NCBI GenBank assembly: GCA_030737875.1
Contig: CM060910.1
Coordinates: forward strand, 632,883,303 to 632,947,302
Reading direction: 5' to 3'
Length of the DNA: 64,000 bases
Source of the DNA: Allium sativum
Lineage: Eukaryota; Streptophyta; Magnoliopsida; Asparagales; Amaryllidaceae
Both the position numbers and the translations under genes were made by a program. How positions within the stretch are numbered: position 1 is the first letter of the stretch; every line of letters starts with the position of its first letter. Of the stretch, positions 59,900-64,000 are shown piece by piece. A model generated the notes under the pieces. The model was not told the DNA's origin. It did no database searches and saw only the letters and a list, made by a program, of their open reading frames with translations.

Positions 59900-60532
59900 A
59901 ATACCAAAGACATCGCATGCTAGAAAGAATGTGTTTTCTTCGCGTCATTACGGTTACCTGTTCACTAGTAATCTGGTCGAAAAAGATCCAACGCCGGTAA
60001 TAATCCTGATCAATTAGAGGAACGGAGAACCATTTCCTACAATAAGTGTTTGAATGTTATACCTTTCAGAAAGTAAACTTCTTAGAAGTTATAAGGACAA
60101 AAAAACTAATGCAAATACCATGAACAAATGATATCAGATTCATGATTTAATTGATAACAGTTCGATATCGCAACAATATTTTGATTACGAGCATAAAGTT
60201 GGTGATGCTGCTTATATTATGTCCCCCAAATATGCATAAACCTTTTGGGGAATTGATGAATTGTAGAATGGCAGATTACACAAAGGTATGTTTTTAGTAA
60301 CACATTAACTGACTTGTGCATGTGAGTACATAAAAGGGATGTCAGACCATGAGACAATCAGTATCACCCCAAACGCTTAATAAATTGATGCAAAAGAATC
60401 CAAAACCAATCGATACTATTTAATAAGCTAAATAAATTTATTGCATAGATTCGAGTGGGATGTGTATGTTCATGCTTGTGTGCATATGAGTTAAAACACA
60501 ATTTGATTATAGTAAATCAAAGGTTATAAGAC
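59900..60532. other. No gene seen
   Basis: Between the ndhC scrap and the armadillo exons. It may be captured intron or plastid-adjacent sequence. No long frame or repeat. Confidence 0.4.
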
Positions 60533-60664
60533 CTGCTCTTGCACTCCATCAACCTTGCATGAACGGGCAAGTGTTACAAGAGCATGCACCCCACCAACTG
60601 ATGCAACTTCCATGCTGCATTTATCGTCAACAGCCAAATTTGCTAATGCGCCACCAACACATTC
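60533..60664 (-). pseudogene. ARABIDILLO-like armadillo exon (44 codons)
   Basis: Minus-strand exon with a clean CAG acceptor (60665-60667) and GT donor (60531-60532). It encodes GGALANLAVDDKCSMEVASV and GGVHALVTLARSCKVDGVQEQ, a close match to armadillo repeats of ARABIDILLO proteins, which are F-box/armadillo promoters of lateral root development. Relative to the ERAAGALANLAADDKCS expected from memory of the family, the start reads ECVGGALANLAVDDKCS, so it has changed. No further exons of the gene are found on either side, so this is a fragment. The F-box, leucine-rich repeats and most armadillo repeats are missing. Confidence 0.85.
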
Positions 60665-60887
60665 CTGTTCAAATATAAAGCATATGATAAAGATTCCAGA
60701 TGTCATTGACCAGACAGTATGCATGCATATACTTAATACGAACGAAGTTGCTATTTTGAGCATGCACGTTTATGTGCATATTTATGCGTGTACATGTGTA
60801 TGTATACAAATATACAAGGAATCACATGAACTATTAATAACTTCAGGGTAAATGATGTGAACATCAAGTGGAAAAACGAAAACATAC

Positions 60888-60968
60888 AAGAACACAATCA
60901 GTCCTAGACTTCCATTTAAATATGAGATCAACCAAAGCCTTTACTCCACCAGCTTCAGCAATTGCAGC
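60888..60968 (-). pseudogene. ARABIDILLO-like armadillo exon (27 codons)
   Basis: Minus-strand exon AAIAEAGGVKALVDLIFKWK then SRTDCVL, with a TAG acceptor (60969-60971) and GT donor (60886-60887). In frame it joins the exon at 60533-60664 across a 223-bp intron, matching the order in ARABIDILLO. Retained introns show that genomic DNA, not a cDNA, was the source. The preceding WNLSVG-type repeat is not found upstream, so the fragment ends here. Confidence 0.85.
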
Positions 60969-61039
60969 CTATTTAACATGTATAACAAGCCCAACAAATA
61001 CAAATGGTTAATGCTACCAAAAAATACGTGACATCTTTG

Positions 61040-61120
61040 CTTATCACCATCAAGTATGCCATGTAACTTGGCATCCTCATGTGTGTTTGAAGTGCTTCTA
61101 ATAGGGAAACCTGCAAATAT
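61040..61120 (-). other. Exon-like scrap, unidentified
   Basis: Minus-strand VSLLEALQTH after a TTTGCAG acceptor-like site. It could belong to the captured gene, but I do not recognise it and the frame soon becomes ambiguous. Confidence 0.25.
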
Positions 61121-61424
61121 GAAAAATCTTCTATTGATGCCTTTTTTGCAGAAGTAAACATATATAAAAAATTGTTCAATTAAAGCTCAAAAGTTACTAG
61201 TGAAACTGTTTACAAACCAGTACAAGAACTGATTGTTAAGAAATGGACATACCAAATCACGAATCAAAAAGAGGTTCTCCCACTTTAGTCAAATCACAAA
61301 AAACATTACTTTCCTAATCTATCTCCTTCTCAGCTGAAATAAACGAAGAAGTAAAGGAATACAAAATTAATCTTATTTTTAATAGAGAATCTGAAGCCAG
61401 TGGCGACAATCTGAATGCCGGCAG

Positions 61425-61569
61425 TCAAAGATCGCATTGGCTTAAACGAATAGGTTTGAACTTCACTATAAATAGAACAAGTTTCTCGTCAATTGCTATG
61501 ATCGATTCAGCTCCGACTGCTATCTTTTCAGGCATCATATCAAGATCCGATAGTGTGGAGGATAGCTCC
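61425..61569 (-). pseudogene. Unidentified captured exon
   Basis: Minus strand, after a TTTTCAG acceptor-like site: ELSSTLSDLDMMPEKIAVGA and ESIIAIDEKLVLFIVKFKPI, open to a stop at about 61425. The composition is strongly protein-like, but I cannot assign a family. It does not look armadillo, so it may come from a second source gene, making the element chimeric. Confidence 0.4.
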
Positions 61570-61941
61570 TGAAAAGGAATGAGGCTTGAGAATGCAGGGT
61601 TATTTATACAGTTAGGGTTTTAGCGGTGAATGAAAATTAGGGATTATATTGATTTTGGAAATTTGGGAATGATAACGAAATGAAAAGGAAAGTAGGTGAA
61701 TGCAAATAAAAGTGGGAAATAGAAATAGCTGAGGTGTGGATTATGGTTGAGATTTTATTTTAAATGGTGATGTGGACCGCTGAGGTGTAATTTTTTTAAT
61801 TTGAATGTATTCATAACTACTGCAACATCTTGTTGATATTTATGCTAACACCTTGAAGCGAATGTTGCAGTAGGACCAAAATTTAATAGCTGTCGCAACA
61901 TTTTAGCTGGTAAAACCATGCAAATCTGTTGCAGAAGGCCA

Positions 61942-62640
61942 TCACGGCGTTGTGAATATAAACATCCAAATTGTCGTTGTCCCTCCGATAGTAAAAGACC
62001 ATAGGCCTATTGGTTTAGCTCCAGTCTTTCCCGTACTCACTCTGAATGATGATGACAGATATCCGATGATCTACTATCATTATTGGGTCCTAACCACGAA
62101 GCCTGCTCTCAGAGACGAGGCGAGCACCGAATCCTAACTATCATCCCATCAGTTGTCTGGCTGTTGTTCGTCACTTTTCTATCGATTAGAAAAGCGCGAT
62201 TTTATTGTAAATACTGCAAACGCACAGGTCGTGTAATATGCAAGTCGAATCACAGGGAGGTGTGTTAAATCTTATTATTTATCTATTCTTAGGTGAGTTA
62301 GACAAAAATCTGGAGATGTTTTATTGAATTAATGCTATTGAATTTGTTATGGATCTGAATCTAATCAGATCAATATCAAATTCAACAACTGAAAAGAAAG
62401 GAACCGATTATTAGAAAAAGAAAATAACAACAAGAACAATAACAGAAAATTAAAAGTAGGATTTCCATTGAATCTAATCAAATGGTCAACTGCTAACATG
62501 CAGTAATAAAAGAAAATAACAATATGTGTTCTACCAAAACTAATTGCATAGATACACAAATTGTTATGAAAGAAAAAGACAATCGACTAAAATGAAGAAG
62601 AACTTTGTTATTCATAAATGAGAACACAGAATTAAAAAAT
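61942..62640. other. No identifiable gene
   Basis: A 61-codon plus-strand frame (61952-62137) has protein-like composition (VVPPIVKDHRPIGLAPVFPV) but no recognised family or context. The rest is A-rich. Confidence 0.35.
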
Positions 62641-63172
62641 GGCATAACATTTACAATGAGTACAACGTATATTTATAGGTGGGATAGGCCAAACCCTAAT
62701 CAGATCTATGAATAAAAGGGCCTCTTTTCCTAAGAATTCGTATCATATCTCATGCCTTTGTTAACCAAGCTTGTTTGGAAATAATCTTTAAGAATATTTG
62801 AGCATATCATGGTGAATATCTTCCATATCTTCCATGTGGCTAATTGATTGGTAATGGATTTGCATGTGATTAATTCTTCCAAACATGGACTCTTATTAGA
62901 CTCCAAAAGTACATGAGATAAAATCTTCAAATCTTCCATGTGGCTAATTGATTGGTAATCAGATTGTATGCAATTAATTCTGCCAAAGATGGACTCTTAT
63001 TAGATACCAAAAGCACATGAGATAAAATCTTCGAAGTTGATCTTTTTCTTGTGTAATATCTTGCTTTTTAGGGTGCATGAGGAGTGATGAACGACCTGTG
63101 AAAATATACGAAAAATACCCAATAAAATTTATTTATTTACAATAAAGATAAGATAGAGCATAAAAGTTAACA
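62562..63172 (-). repeat. Possible solo LTR fragment
   Basis: Plus-strand ends TGTTATG and GTTAACA form a TGTTA/TAACA pair. On the minus strand a CTATAAATA box (62671-62678) precedes a TCATTTATGAATAACAAAG-type stretch like copia R/U5 ends. No target duplication (CAAAT against CTTTT) and no primer-binding site, so this is weak. Confidence 0.3.
62827..63034. repeat. Tandem duplication, 2 x 104 bp
   Basis: Copies 62827-62930 and 62931-63034 share ATCTTCCATGTGGCTAATTG and ATGGACTCTTATTAGA and ACATGAGATAAAATCTTC. I count about 13 mismatches, most in one 16-base patch. Confidence 0.9.
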
Positions 63173-64000
63173 CTTTTACATGTTAATCAGCTGCCCACTA
63201 GACTGATGCAACCAAGGCATACTCTATGGACGGAACCGTAAAGGCCTGCCTTTGGGGGTACATATTTGTTAGGCCTACCCCAAAAAGGCCATCTTAGAGT
63301 ACCCTCACATCCCATAAAAGTCTCAAACTTCCTTTCCTGTCCTTTCGAATATCAATTTGGACGTGCTTCCACCGTGTCTCTAGACCCCCTACCATGATCT
63401 ACCCCATTAGGCTCTTATTCCTTCGGACTGGCCCAAACGCATCTCGCTTTTTTTGGTAGAGTCGACTGGTTTTTATAGTGTTCTATAATACCTTTTATTA
63501 TAACAAATGATAAATACAGTAAACACAAGTGCTAGGCACATAGCCTAACAACTATAGATGGTTTTTTAGGTGGGAACAACCACTACAGCTATCCTAGCTA
63601 ATAGTACAGGAGCTAGACTTAATATCTAGATCACTAGTTACATCAATGACATAAAGTGACCATACAAAGGAAATAGCCTTGAAGGCTGATATACTCCACA
63701 AAGGAGTGCATAACATACTACAAGGACAATAAGTACAAACAATAAAAAAATAATATTGCTAGTTCTAACTGCAAACCAGTAGCAAACCAACATGTGACAT
63801 GAATAGAAGCCTGAAAGCTTTCCTCTATCATAGCCAAAACTTGACAACCAACATTAACACAGAGCCTACATCCATCCCTTGCACTGCCCGACACCAGACA
63901 ACCAAGCAACACTGAAGCTATCATACAAACTCACACTTGCCAAAACTAACTTGTTTCCTAGCAAAGACAACCACGTAGACTGTAGAGCAAAGGACAACCC
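63035..64000. other. No identifiable gene
   Basis: Mixed sequence to the window end. Minus-strand frames of 68-69 codons at 63638-63924 overlap each other in different frames and are hydrophobic, with no family signal. The last 500 bases might be the 3' part of a decayed LINE, but nothing decisive is visible. Confidence 0.35.

Larger units (their letters stand above)
58295..61941. mobile_element. Candidate gene-capturing transposon (Pack-type)
   Basis: Bounded by a perfect 14-bp inverted repeat, TGGCCTTCTGCAAC at 58295-58308 and its complement at 61928-61941. The adjoining 120-240 bases at both ends are rich in GTTGC/GCAAC repeats in both orientations, like subterminal regions of CACTA-type elements. 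Inside are ARABIDILLO-like exons with introns, another exon-like piece, a plastid ndhC fragment and a LINE tail, but no transposase. I find no target duplication, and the outermost bases of a CACTA end are not visible, so the boundaries and class are uncertain. Confidence 0.5.

Noticed and set aside
62263..63172. Alternative longer LTR boundary (TGTTAAAT..TTAACA)
   Set aside because: Flanking bases do not form a duplication (AGGTG against CTTTT) and no primer site adjoins.
1..64000. tRNA, rRNA or other structural RNA genes
   Set aside because: No cloverleaf or rRNA-like sequence was recognised; the TGGTATCAGAGC sites are retroelement primer sites, not tRNA genes.

Overview
This is a plant nuclear DNA window, probably from a eudicot. 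The evidence is AT-rich, intron-bearing, retrotransposon-dense sequence, LTR elements primed by initiator tRNA-Met (TGGTATCAGAGC), a nuclear copy of a plastid ndhC start, and spliced fragments of an ARABIDILLO-type armadillo gene. There is no complete host gene. The one long intact reading frame is a Ty1/copia polyprotein; most other sequence is mobile-element remains of several ages.

Layout. 1-1542: 3' end of a copia element (RT, RNase H, 3' LTR). 1672-2844 and 8319-8450: a decayed host gene, probably SGNH/GDSL-esterase-like, split by a complete young copia element at 2845-8318 (identical 241-bp LTRs, perfect 5-bp target duplication, 1487-codon frame). 8841-8997: a foldback element. About 9305-14747: an old, stop-ridden copia element of the same lineage as the young one.

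14867 to about 51619: a nest of retroelements at least five levels deep. An old gypsy LTR (14867-16018, resuming at 50986) was entered by gypsy B1 (16019-50980). B1's gag was entered by gypsy B2 (20857-47461). B2 was entered twice: by a gag-less copia in its RT (26271-33809) and by a chromodomain gypsy in its 5' LTR (36412-45649). B1 also holds a solo LTR (16917-18004) and a hAT-type element (47544-48009). Most junctions carry target duplications, which fixes the order of events. All gypsy copies and the nested copia lie on the minus strand.

51620-52314: LTR-like scraps. 52315-57940: a 5'-truncated LINE on the plus strand, split by a 3.7-kb LTR-like unit (53579-57253). 58295-61941: a segment bounded by a 14-bp inverted repeat. 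It carries two ARABIDILLO-like exons, an unidentified exon-like piece, a plastid ndhC fragment and a LINE tail, and so resembles a gene-capturing (Pack-type) transposon. 61942-64000: no identifiable gene; a 104-bp tandem duplication and a possible LTR fragment.

The only element that looks capable of mobilising itself from sequence alone is the copia at 2845-8318. Everything else is partial, mutated or interrupted. All identities and family assignments were made by eye.
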